The position numbers and the translations under genes are program-made. From Ovis canadensis (taxonomy: Eukaryota > Chordata > Mammalia > Artiodactyla > Bovidae): 64,000 nt of DNA. Shown one piece after another: positions 11,402 to 22,166 of this stretch (the stretch's first letter is position 1; each line of letters opens with the position of its first letter). The stretch covers positions 63,991,384 through 64,055,383 of the forward strand of contig NC_091250.1 of the NCBI RefSeq assembly GCF_042477335.2, in the 5' to 3' direction. A model generated the notes under the pieces. That model saw nothing but the letters and a program-made list of their open reading frames with translations. It was not told the DNA's origin and did no database searches.

Positions 11402-11618
11402 GTGAGTGAGTGAGTGAAGTCGCTCAGTCATGTCCAACTCTTTGCTACCCCATGGACTGTAGCCTACCAGGCTTCTCTGTCCATGGGATTTTCCAGCCAA
11501 TAGTACTGGAGTGGATTGCCATTTCCTTCTCCAGGGGATCTTCCTGACCCAGGGATCGAACCCGGGTCTCCGGCATTGTAGACAGATGCTTTACTGTCTG
11601 AGCCACCAGGGAAGTCCT
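11402..11618 (-). repeat. second Bov-tA SINE, same orientation, abutting the first
   Basis: Begins with a short (GTGA)n tail directly after the first SINE's right duplication and ends 'gagccaccagggaagtc'. The B-box complement 'gggatcgaacccgggtc' is intact. The tail next to the duplicated target implies insertion into or beside the same site. Confidence 0.85.
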
Positions 11619-12505
11619 AGATGATTATTATTCTTTTATTACTTAATTTTATTTTGGTCTGTTTTCTTGTTTTGCTTTCTTTTTCAAATCAGTTTTTCTG
11701 TCTTAACTTTTATATACTTACAAAAAATCTAACATGTTAATTGGTTAGAACATTTTATTCTTAATGATTAAAATCAGCAGTGAAATAATATAATCTTAAA
11801 CATCATCCTCTACTTCTCCCCATCACCTGAAATAAGGGAGAAAAAATAAAACACAGGATTGGAAGGCAAATAAACCTTAATCCTGACTCCCTATTTTTAT
11901 TTCTAAAAACTTAATGTAAACTGGTTTAAAATCTAGTAATATATACTTATTTGGGTTAGAATTGAGTGGTTAACCCTCTATTTAAGTAATGCATTTATTT
12001 TTTCAATACATGTTTGTTAAATCCTTGTTATGAAAAAGTCAATATGCTCATTACCTTCAATGATAAAAAATAAAGGTCTAAAGCATGAGATCTACCTTTG
12101 AAGAACTAAAAAAGATGGATGGTACATGTACATTTGTATATGCATATTCATATATAATTCATAGCAATATAAAATGGAAATATGAATTCCTTAAAAGACA
12201 AAAAGTAAATCTTGGTCTTGAAACCATGCAAATATTTGAAAGGATAATTCAGAACGGACTTTTGAGAGAAATGTCATTTTATTTTGACCTTCAATTGTAG
12301 AACTCATAAAGACAAGGATTAGAAGGGAGAAGTAGATGAAGAAAGTATTTATTGAGGGCTCCAGGCAAGGAAAAGTTTATGTAAATGGATGAAGTTTGAG
12401 AAAATAGAGCCAATAAAGTAATATAAATTTATTTTGTAAGAGTAAAAGTACAGTCTATAGAGGTTAAGATTGGAGCTGTGATGTGACAAGGGAAAACTCA
12501 TAGCA
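11619..12505. other. unassigned AT-rich spacer
   Basis: No recognisable gene or repeat. The 71-codon frame at 12085-12300 has no identifiable domain. Confidence 0.4.
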
Positions 12506-13105
12506 ATTGAGACATTCAGTTCAGTTCAATTCAATTCAGTTGCTCAGTCATGTCCGACTCTTTGTGACCCCATGAATTGCAGCACACCAGGCCTCACTGT
12601 CCATCACCAACTCCCGGAGTTCACTCAAACTCACGTCCATCGAGTCGGTGATGCCATCCAGCCATCTCATCCTCTGTCGTCCCCTTCTCCTCCTACTTCC
12701 CATCCCTCCCAGCATCAGAGTCTTTTCCAATGAGTCAACTCTTCGCATGAGGTGGCCAGAGTACTGGAGTTTCAGCTTCAGCATCATTCCCTCCAAAGAA
12801 ATCCCAGGGCTGATCTCCTTCAGAATGGACTGGTTGGATCTCCTTGCAGTCCAAGGGACTCTCAAGAGTCTTCTCCAACACCACAGTACAAAAGCATCAG
12901 TTCTTCGGTGCTCAGCTTTCTTCACAGTCCAACTCTCACATCCATACATGACTACTGGAAAAACCATAACCTTGACTAGATGGACCTTTGTTGGCAAAGT
13001 AATGTCTCTGTTTTCTGAATATGCTATCCAGGTTGGTCATAACTTTCCTTCCAAGGAGTAAGCGTTTTTTAATTTCATGGCTGCAATCACCATCATTGAG
13101 ACATT
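12506..13105 (-). mobile_element. BovB LINE 3' end, antisense, 11-bp duplication
   Basis: Antisense BovB at 12517-13094, from the tandem 'ttcag/ttcaa' terminus into the region C-terminal to the RT domain. Flanked by attgagacatt at 12506-12516 and 13095-13105. A 149-codon minus-strand frame (12548-12997) survives with the BovB C-terminal motif order ([25 protein letters not shown]). That conservation and the clean duplication mark it as one of the younger BovB copies here. Confidence 0.9.
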
Positions 13106-13197
13106 AGAATGGTAAATTATATTAGTTATATTTTCTTTCTTCCTTTAGCTAAGAATTATGCTGATAATTGTAATAACAATGTTAACACAAAAACAAC

Positions 13198-13395
13198 GAT
13201 AAACGGCTTTAGCGTTTACTATGTGCCAAATCCTGCCAATAAATTATAAATAAGCCTCCCAGTTAAATACTATAATTGACCCTATTTGATAGATGAATAA
13301 TTTGAAACACAGACATATTAACCAGGTCTTCAAAATAGTATACTTTCAAGCAAGTAGAGCCAGGAGTTAAAATGTCAAGCTCTAATCTGTTTGAT
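13198..13395 (+). repeat. MIR SINE
   Basis: 'gtttactatgtgccaaatcc' start, mid-block 'gatagatgaataatttgaaa', terminal 'gagccaggagttaaaatg'. Typical MIR spacing. Confidence 0.65.
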
Positions 13396-13479
13396 ATCTT
13401 GAAAAAAGATGAAAATAGGTAAAGAGTGGAATAATGATGAATACAATGTGTCCAAAACTGAAAACTGAAGTCAACACCT

Positions 13480-14315
13480 TCCCTTGTTCTCTTTGTGCTT
13501 CTAATCTCAGCCAGAAACCTGGCAGCAACCCTTTCTTACTCCATCTCTCTCATTCCAACATGATCTAGTCTACACTTTCATATCATTTATGAGAATTCCC
13601 TTCATTTGGCATCTATTGTGACAACTTTGTATTAGTCCCTGATTCTCTCTTGCTTGACTTACTGTGAGATGAATCTAGTGTCCCATCTCCAGGTTCCCTC
13701 ATGTCTCCCCAGCCAACCATCACTTCATAGGGTGAGTTTCCTAAAATACAATTCAACATGACAACACCCTGCCGAAAGATGCATCTCATGTCCTTCATAG
13801 CCTATGGAATAAAGTCTAATTTCCCTCCTCTGGCATAGAAAACTACCAAACTAATTAGTCTCTTCCTTTGCCCAACTCTCATCTCCAGTCATTTATAGAG
13901 ACTAATGTGTTTTCTGGAAATGCTTTGTTTTTTATTTTATTTTTTCTAACAAGGAAAGTTCTTTCATATCTACAAACTTCACCATTCTCAAGCTTTTTCC
14001 TGGATCCACCTGGTGAGCTATGACTTTCACTTAAAGATTCAAACCAGGCCTGACCTCCTTTATGAATCTTACCTGAACTCAGAAATCAAAACTCGCTTTT
14101 CTTTTTGCAAACATAAGGCACTATACTATCTCTTCATGGAGTACTTATCATACTATAAAGATTCCTTCATTTAAATTCTGACTACCTTTAAGGTTTACCT
14201 TTTCTTGAACTCAGGAAAAAAAAAATGTCTCACAGTTACTGGTACTCTTAGGGGCCTCGCAAAGAAACTGGCACCTACTCGGGGCTGAATAAATGAAACA
14301 TGAATTAATGAGGAA
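13480..14315 (+). repeat. L2 LINE 3' region
   Basis: Degraded plus-strand L2: '-ggaataaagtctaatttccctcctctgg' type block near 13805-13835, 'ggcctgacctcctttatgaa' near 14047, 'tggagtacttatcata' near 14139, and a terminal 'aactggcacctactcggggc-tgaataaatgaa' block. L2 is an extinct CR1-like LINE, so this is ancient. Confidence 0.6.
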
Positions 14316-15364
14316 GTTTATAGATATAAATAGGAGACTCTGGCTCTAGCAATTTACTCCCTCTACAAAGAAAGAAAGTAAAAAATGTAATAATGTAAAT
14401 GAAAAAAAAAAAGAGGTCTTCCATCAAAGTTTTCCACTGCTCAATTTGTGGTATAATTTAATTACATTTTGGGTCAATGAAGCCATATAGGAGAAAACAG
14501 AGGGTTTACATTGTGTTTGTGCCAATGCTTGAGCTTTCATTACAATACTTGAAAGGTGAAAGTCTGAATTAAAATAGTTGAGAACTGTCACACATGGCTC
14601 TTCTGTGCTCCCAAAAGATGCCTGGAAAGCCAGATTTGAGGGGGTGGGAGAAGGAGGCAGAGAGTAAGGCAAAGACAGAAGAAAGAGGGTGTGGGGGCGA
14701 CGTGATAGAATCCCGGAGGGCAGAAAAGAAAATGCGAGATAATTAGATGCCATGATTAAAAGGTTTCATTTACCAAATCACTTTTCAATCTAATTCATAT
14801 CTTGTGAAATGTTAAGATCTATTTCTAAGCTGAGTAATATGCTGTAGTATAAGATTTTGATAAATAATTACCTTCTTACTTTATCCATGAAAATATTAAG
14901 ACATATTCTTATAATTATCATAACCAGGCATGACAGGGTACTGGTTGGGTCCTGATGAATTGCCTTTTCCTGCCTGACCTAAGTGTTCGGCCTTGAGCCT
15001 CATGTGTCAACACCTAGGGGCAGAAGCTGGCCCATCTCCTCTTTTTCTGATGTGCAAGTTTCACTCTTCCCTTAGGGAACAGGATTCTGACAGGCACTTT
15101 TATCTCAACACATTGAATCTCCTATGAAATTGTCACTTTCCTTTGCTGCCTTGCTAGTTAGTTCAATATTAAAACGAGATACATAGAGTGAGATTTTATA
15201 CAGAAGCCAAGCCAAGAGACTGTTGTTTTAGGGGACATGCACTGTTTTACATGCATTTGCAAAGAAATAGAAATCAAGGCAGACAAGGGAAAGACAGTGA
15301 AGCTGGGCCATTTCACAATAAGACAGAAGTGGTTTGTTTGTAGAACTCTTGGCATGTTCACACT
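14316..15364. other. unassigned sequence with a purine-rich patch
   Basis: A G/A-rich stretch on the plus strand lies at 14638-14700. Otherwise no gene or repeat recognised; the 109-codon minus frame over the patch is likely compositional. Confidence 0.4.
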
Positions 15365-15490
15365 TATCATCTCAGTTAATCTTCACTAACTATCAAAGTA
15401 TACTATCATATGCTGCCCCTATTTTTATTATTGGAAGAATGAGGTTTTGGCAAAGGGCTGAGATAGAAGCATTAATTTCTAGGCAGACTC
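15365..15490 (+). repeat. possible MIR fragment
   Basis: 'tcatctcagttaatcttcac' followed by '-cctatttttattattgg-aga-tgaggttt' is MIR-like, but the terminal half is unclear. Confidence 0.42.
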
Positions 15491-15652
15491 TTTTTTGTGT
15501 GGTATAATAGCTTGTAAATGAGTTTATGAAAGTGCCCACAGCCAAATGATGGTGATAAAAACAATACATTTAGAGGCTGAATCTAGAACTCCTAAGCACT
15601 ATTGCATGAACGTTCCAATTCATGCATTTGGGGAAAATATTTATCAGTATGT

Positions 15653-15889
15653 ATGTCATTATTTAGGAGCTTGCCAGGTGGCTCAGTGATAAAGAATCTG
15701 CCTGTCTATGCAAGAGACACAGGTGATTCAAGTTCAATCTGTGGGTCAGGAAGATCTTCTGGAAAAGGAAATGGCAATCCACTCTAATATTCTTGCCTGG
15801 AGAATCCCAGAGACAGAGGAGCCTGACAGGCTGCAGTTCATAGGGCTGCAAAGAGCTGGACACAACTGAGCACACATGCATGTCACTAT
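15653..15889 (+). repeat. Bov-tA SINE, sense
   Basis: tRNA-like head ('ggtggctcagtgataaagaa') and full Bov-A body at 15663-15879. Duplication atgtca(t/c)tat at 15653-15662 and 15880-15889. The B box ('agttcaatctgtgg') is damaged, so own transcription is unlikely. Confidence 0.85.
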
Positions 15890-16260
15890 CTGATGTCCAA
15901 ACCAGTATTTTATTTAATGGTCATTTCCTCTGGGCTACTCCACTATCTGTGCCTCAACGGTTAGAATTCTGAAGAAATGCAATTGTTTTTACTCTTTGGG
16001 ATGGGGTATGAAGAGCATCTAGACACTTAAATTTGGGGTAGCATCATCTGTGCATGTGGCATTTATACCTTCTGATTTATATACTTATTTATTTTTCTCT
16101 TATACTGGGAAAAGAGCCTATTTTGTTACTGACTTTCTGCTTACTCTCCCTGATTCCCATTAATGTACTATAAGCAGATAAGTAAAAGGATTAAGCCACA
16201 AGGACAAAGAGAATATAAAGAATGATGGCAGTACAACTTTTAATGTCTAAGCACAATCCC
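15890..16260. other. unassigned unique sequence
   Basis: Nothing recognisable. Confidence 0.4.
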
Positions 16261-16261
16261 A

Positions 16262-16360
16262 TTATATATATATATATATATAATGTATTTATATAATAGT
16301 GTATATATATATAATAGTGTATATATATATATACATACATACATATATATATATATACAT
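16262..16360. repeat. compound (TA)n/(TACA)n microsatellite
   Basis: Three TA blocks separated by repeated 'ataatagtgta' units, then (ATAC)3 and another TA block. Likely highly length-variable. It abuts an antisense L1 fragment and may have grown from it. Confidence 0.9.
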
Positions 16361-16440
16361 GCCGCAACTTCTTTATCCACTCATCCCTTGATGGACACTT
16401 AGATTGTTTCTATATCCTGACTACTGTAAACTAGAAATGT
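16361..16440 (-). repeat. L1 fragment, antisense
   Basis: 'cttctttatccactcatccc' then 'gatggacacttagattgttt' is the antisense of a well-conserved late L1 ORF2 segment. Confidence 0.55.
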
Positions 16441-17784
16441 GTAAAGAGATTCCAATTAGGCATTTTATTTCCTAGTTCTTTAACTGCAGTTGATAGCCAA
16501 GAATCAAAGCTATTGGACAAAGTGAACTAAGACAGATTGCAAATTTTTTAAAAAATGCAAATAAGACAAAATAATGTAATCACTAACTAGTCACAATGAA
16601 ATAGATAAATCAAAAAAGAAAAAAATTATCAGAAAAGATATCAGAGGAAAAAGATATACAATGAAGGAATAAGAAAATTAAAAATAGCTACTAAGAATGG
16701 TCCTCAGAGAGGTAAGAAAGATGATTACAACCATGAAAGAAAAGAAGAAAACAAATCAAAACAAACACAAACATAAAAACCCACTCAGAAATTTAAACTG
16801 ATCATGGATGCACAAACTGTGAAAATAAATAAATTAAAAAAAGTTACCAGATAATATTAAAAGCTAATGATATCTCCCAGAGATAAAAGCAACAAAAAAT
16901 AAATGGAAGTAAAGGAAATAAAAATAAGATAAACAAAATGCTTAGAGGATTAGAACAGAAAACCTAATGTCTAAATAGTAGACTTTTCAATGTGGAGGAG
17001 AGAAAAATGATTTGAATAAATTATAAAATATTAAAATAATTTTCCTTGATTGTCATAAAATTATAGATTTTCATGACTCAAAGGCATCCAAACAAATAAA
17101 TAGATGAGAAAAGACCTGCTCCAAGTCCATCCAACTTCTTCCATGTTTGTGAACACGTAAATGATCACTTAGAAAAATTTGATTGTCAGAATGGCATTGA
17201 ATTTTCCAATAACACTGAAATTTCAAAGTCAATGTAACTTTTTCTTCAATTCAAATAATTTCAGACCTCAAATTCTATAGCCAGGCAAATTATTAACGGA
17301 CATTTTCATCTGCATAAATTCTCAGTGCTTTTATTTCTCAAGTCCTATTTCTAATGGAGATACAGAGATCCTCTCTTTCCCTCTAAGAAACCGAGAAAAA
17401 AAATCAGTGACACTTAGGAAAGAGAATTTTCAACATATAGAAATTTCCAACTTTATAGAAATTAATGTTGACTGAAATGTTCAAATATTATTAATTTGAA
17501 CATAATATTTAGTGATATTGATATTATAAATGTCAACAGGTAAGTAAAACTGTTGAAAATTCTGTAATAATGGCTAAATACATTAAAATTCTTATATTCT
17601 GTCCTGGGTAATGTGTCAAGTTCTTTATCAATTTTTAATACTTACAACTGTATTCTGAGATAAATATAACTACATCTATTTTGTAAGTGAGTAAACTGAG
17701 GTTTAGGGAAGTTTGCCAACTTTACACAGTTCAAACCTCTTCCAAGTGCCAGAACTGACATTCAGGCCATGCTAAGCCTTAATA
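16441..17784. other. unassigned A-rich spacer
   Basis: Strongly A-rich on the plus strand from about 16540 to 17050. No long frame and no repeat I can name with confidence. Confidence 0.4.
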
Positions 17785-17985
17785 TGGGCTTCCAGGTGGC
17801 TTAGTGCTAAAGGATCCCCCTGCCAATGTAGAAGATGCGGATTCAACTGCTGGCTGGGAAGATCCCCTGGAGAAGGAAATAGCAACCCATTCTTGCCCGG
17901 GAAATTCCATCGATGGTGAACCTCATGGGTTATAGTCCATGGGGTCGCAAAAGAATTAGACACGACTTAGTGACTAAGCAACAGC
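17785..17985 (+). repeat. Bov-tA SINE, sense
   Basis: Head 'gggcttccaggtggcttag', damaged B box ('gcggattcaactgctgg'), body with a short internal deletion. Its 3' end runs into an L1 insertion. Confidence 0.82.
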
Positions 17986-18796
17986 AATAACGATTTACTG
18001 CAAGCAATAAATGCTGGAGAGGGTGTGGAGAAAAGGGAACCCTCCTACACTGTTGGTGGGAATGCAAACTAGTACAGCCACTTTGGAGAACACAGTGTGG
18101 AGATTCCATAAAAAATTGCAAATAGAACTACCTTATGACCCAGCAACCCCACTGCTGGGCATACACACCAAGGAAACCAGAACTGAAAGAGACACATGTA
18201 CTCCAATGTTCATCACAGCACTGTTTATAATAGCCAGGACATGGAAACAACCTAGATGTCCATCAGCAGATGAATGGATAAGAAAGCTGTGGTACATATA
18301 CACAATGGAGTATTACTCAGCTGTTAAAAAGAATACATTTGAATCAGTTCTGATGAGATGGATGAAACTGGAGCCGATTATACAGAGTGAAGTAAGCCAG
18401 AAAGAAAAACACCAATACAGTATACTAACACATATATATGGAATTTAGAAAGATGGCAATGACAACCCTGTATGCAAGACAGCAAAAAAGACACAGATGT
18501 GTATAACGGACTTTTGGACTCAGAGGGAGAGGGAGAGGGTGGGATGATTTGGGAGAATGGCATTGTAACATGTACACTATCATGTAAGAATCGAATCACC
18601 AGTCTATGTCTGACGCAGGATACAGCATGCCTGGGGCTGGTGCATGGTGATGACCCAGAGAGACGTTATGGGGAGGGAGGTGGGAGGGGGGTTCATGTTT
18701 GGGAATGCATGTACACCCATGGTGGATTCATGTCAATGTATGGCAAAACCAATACAGTATTGTAAATTAAAATAAAGGAAAAAAAATAAAGATTTA
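17986..18796 (+). mobile_element. young-type L1 3' end, 5'-truncated
   Basis: L1 ORF2 C-terminus and 3' UTR at about 17998-18784, starting in the 'aataaatgctggagaggg' region. A frame of 145 codons (18011-18448) covers the ORF2 tail with the expected 'YDPATPLLGI' and 'YTMEYYSAVKKN' motifs. The 3' UTR keeps a G-rich polypurine block (18670-18691) and the 'aaaaccaatacagtattgta' end. Duplication aataa(c/a)gattta at 17986-17997 and 18785-18796. Confidence 0.9.
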
Positions 18797-19237
18797 ACAT
18801 AAATCAAATATGAAATGGTAATTAATTGTCTGTGGTGCTGAATGAATGGACATACATTAGTCCAGTTTAGGAGATCTTCCTAAAACTTACCTTTATTTTG
18901 ATTGCAAACCTCCTACCTTTCTCATGATGTTGAAACATTACTCCTTTGCAAATTCATCCTTGTAAATCAAAAGGAAGAGTAAGAAACCACTGCAAAATAA
19001 CAACTTATCATTTTTACAGTTTCGTTAATTCAGTCATTTTAATGTACATCCAACCCACCCTCTGCTCTTTCATAACATAAACAATTGATATATGTCAACA
19101 AAAACAAACACCATTTTAAAGACCTCCTTTGCTACTAGAATTTTGACCATCATTTTAAAGCATAGCAATCGTTGTTTTGCAAGTTAATTGTTTTTAAGTG
19201 CACTTTAAGACATGCCTTATGACATACATGATTAGCT
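18797..19237. other. unassigned unique sequence
   Basis: No recognisable gene or repeat. Confidence 0.4.
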
Positions 19238-19538
19238 AGGCTAATTATTGGAGAAGGCAATGTCACCCCATTCCAGTACTCTTGCCTGGAAAATCCCATG
19301 GACAGAGGAGCCTGGTGGGCTGTAGTCCATGGGGTCGCTAAGAGTTGAACACGACTGAGTGATTTCACTTTCACTTTTCACTTTCATGCATTGGAGAAGG
19401 AAATGGCAGCCCACTCCAGTGTTCTTGCCTGGAGAATCCCAGGGACGGGGGAGCCTGGTGGGCTGCCATCTATGGGGTCACACAGAGTTGGACACGACTG
19501 AAGTGACTTAGCAGCAGGAGCAGCAGCAGGCTAATTAT
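19238..19538 (+). repeat. BOV-A2 SINE, complete, sense
   Basis: Both monomers, the 'ttcactttcacttttcac' linker and a (CAG)n-type tail. Perfect 11-bp duplication aggctaattat at 19238-19248 and 19528-19538, so a recent insertion. Confidence 0.92.
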
Positions 19539-19847
19539 GGTTCTTTTTTTCACAACTAGAGTAGGAAAATTACTGTAATATATTGGATATCATTAGACTA
19601 CCCAAAACAGAAAGAAAAATAAAAAGCATTTTAAGCCATTTTACCTAAAAAAATTTCTGCTCTTCAAGAAGGGCTATCTATGCTATGAAGTGATCATCCT
19701 AGAAAGGAGATGGAAGACATACATCCATGCTATCCTGCTATTGTATATTCTACTAGCATAATTCTACAATGATGTATATTCTACTAGCATAAGTTTAATT
19801 TAGTATTGAAAGGAGTTCAATATGATAATTATTAAAGCTGACTCCTG

Positions 19848-20310
19848 GATGTGCCAGGAAGGACTTCAAGTACTTTCTTTTTATTTATTTATTTATTGAA
19901 GTATAATTCCTTGACAATGTTGTTTTAGTTTCTGCTGTACAATGATGTGACTCAGCTCTATGTATACATGTATTTCCTTTTGAGCCTGCCTCCCAGCTCC
20001 CTCCATCTCACCCCTCCAGGACATCACAGAGCATTGAGCTGAGCTCCCTGTGCTATGCAGCAGCTTCTGACTAGCTGTCTATTTTACATATGATAGTGTA
20101 TATATGCCAAACCTTCAAGTGCTTTCAATTTAATGCCATACTTATTTTAACCTCACAACTCTATATGAATGGTATATTATTCACAGTCTTGCAGATGAGG
20201 ACACAAAGGTACAAAAAGAGCAAGAAACTTGTTAAGGCTGCCCAAATGGTGCATGGTCAAAGCCAGAGTTTACACCTTGCCACACTGGATTTAGAATGTG
20301 TGCTCTCAAA
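19848..20310 (+). repeat. MIR SINE split by an L1
   Basis: MIR 5' part (19848-19877, 'gatgtgccaggaaggacttc') and the remainder (20113-20310, with 'gcagatgaggacacaaagg' and 'gccagagtttacaccttgc') are separated by an antisense L1 tail bounded by its own duplication. The halves rejoin into one MIR, giving the relative order MIR first, L1 second. Confidence 0.75.
19864..20126 (-). mobile_element. L1 3' UTR insertion, antisense
   Basis: Antisense A-tail ('tttttatttatttatttatt') then 3' UTR blocks ('gtttctgctgtacaatgat', 'gctccctgtgctatgcagca') ending near 20112. Duplication cttcaagt(a/g)ctttc at 19864-19877 and 20113-20126. Confidence 0.8.
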
Positions 20311-20370
20311 GCATCTCTAGAGAAAGATGAGAAATTGTGAAACAGGGCTTAGACAATCATATTTTGCTAT

Positions 20371-20631
20371 CAAGTTTGTAAACTGTCATTGTTATTCAGT
20401 TGCTAAGTCGTGTCTGGCTCTTTGCGACCCCATGAACTGCAGCATGACAGGCTTCTCTGTCCTTCACCATCTCACAGAGTTTGTTTATACTCATGCCCAT
20501 TGAGTCAGTGATGCCATCCAAACATCTCATCCTATATCCTCCCCTTCTCTTCCTGCCTTCAGTCTTTCCCAGCATCAGGGTTTTGTCCAGTGAGTCAGCT
20601 CTTTGCATCACATGGCCAAGTTTGTAAACTG
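20371..20631 (-). mobile_element. BovB LINE 3' tail, antisense, 15-bp duplication
   Basis: Short antisense BovB terminus at 20386-20616 with perfect flanks caagtttgtaaactg at 20371-20385 and 20617-20631. Internal divergence is moderate although the duplication is intact. Confidence 0.9.
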
Positions 20632-20785
20632 AGTGGCCCAAATAATATACTTTGACTCCCTGGGCCTTTATTTCTTCATCTGTAAAACTGAGATAATCAT
20701 GATAATCAAAGAAATGAATGACAATAGATGTGTGAGCAATTTGTGTAAGCCCTTAAATCATATACAAAATGCCATTTAGTTTTAA
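20632..20785 (-). repeat. MIR SINE, antisense
   Basis: 'tttcttcatctgtaaaactg' followed by 'agataatcatgataat' is the antisense MIR core. The BovB tail sits at its left edge, possibly inside the element. Confidence 0.6.
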
Positions 20786-21898
20786 GGAAGGCAAATTCAC
20801 ATGACAGACGTTTTTCAAGATCCAGTTTACAAACTAAAGTATAGACTGGCAGAAATGGCAGTCACATGTTTATAACTTCTGACCCCTATAATTCTACAGA
20901 GTTGAACTCTGAACTCCTTTTAAATTAGGGACAATTGAATGACAGTGTTAACTGCAGTGAGGAATGCAGAGTGGTAAGATACATCAATAAGCTCACCTAT
21001 GAGCCATAGAAATTGAGAACTTGGAGGGTCGATGAGATTTTTAGACTTAATAGGACAAATGTAATGAACTGAATAGTAAGTCTTCTTTCCCACAGGACTG
21101 CAGTGGAAATTGGCCTTTCACAGAATAGCATAATTCAGTCAATAATCACACTGAAGTGGTGAGTATAATTTTAAAAATTAACACTGCAGTGAGATACATG
21201 AGAGAGTGAATAATACTGAATTCTGTGTTCATTCTATTAGCCTCAGCATTACCAAGTAATATTTTTTCATAATTCACAAAATTCATAAACTTGGGAATTA
21301 TAGAGTTTTAAAGTCCTAGGTGGCTATCAACCTCATAATGAAATGCAACTCTTTCAAGGTCAGGAAGGAAATCTATGTTCCAGGATGACCCATTGCCAGC
21401 TGTATATTATATCAAAGAAAAAAATTAAAATAGCAAATAAAACTTGAATAAAGAGTTAAAACTTTTAATCACTGAAAACTCAGATTTTACTTACTCCATT
21501 AATTAGCAGCTGGCACATCAAATGCTATATAATGCCAATTCTGGTATAAAACAGACCATTAAAAAATAACTTATGAGTAGGTAGGGAAAGCTTTTTAAGT
21601 AAATAAAGATCAGTGAAATTGTGCAATTGGATTGAGGTTCAAAACATGTCAATTTAATCTAACTTTAGCAGAGAATTATGTCAATTATTCGACAATTGTT
21701 ATCATCAATGAAAATTACTTGGACTTCATTACCAATACCTCCAACTGGCAATTAAGGATAAAGGAGACAATTAGTGTGAAATGTAATATTTCACTGTTGA
21801 CTTAAAATTTGTTACATTCAAGGTAGGTCCACAAATAAGAAATCTATTTCTGACAACTTTTTAACTTTGCAAACTTGATTTCTTGCTGTTTATGTATA
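20786..21898. other. unassigned AT-rich spacer
   Basis: No recognisable gene, RNA or transposon in about 1.1 kb. Confidence 0.4.
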
Positions 21899-22166
21899 TG
21901 GTTAAATGGCACCCCACTCCAGTACTCTTGCCTGGCAAATCCCATGGATGGAGAAGCCTGGAAGGCTGCAGTCCATGGGGTCGCTGGAGGTCAGTCACGA
22001 CTGAGCGACTTCACTTTTATTTTCACTTTCATTCATTGGAGAAGGAAATGGCAACCCATTCCAGTGTTCTTGCCTGGAGAATCCCAGGGATGGGGGAGCC
22101 CGGTGGGCTGCCATCTATGGCGTTGCACAGAGTTGGACATGACTGAAGTGACTTAGCAGCAGCAAG
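21899..22166 (+). repeat. BOV-A2 SINE, sense, slightly 5'-eroded
   Basis: Both monomers and the linker are present; the leading 'ggagaagg' is replaced. No firm duplication. Confidence 0.85.

Noticed and set aside
14638..14753. Minus-strand Pro/Ser-rich frame over a purine-rich tract
   Set aside because: Its composition follows directly from the G/A-rich DNA.
16262..16360. AT-rich replication origin-like element
   Set aside because: A compound TA microsatellite explains the composition and mammalian origins have no such sequence signature.
18011..18448. 145-codon frame with conserved-looking protein
   Set aside because: It is the L1 ORF2 C-terminus, 5'-truncated.
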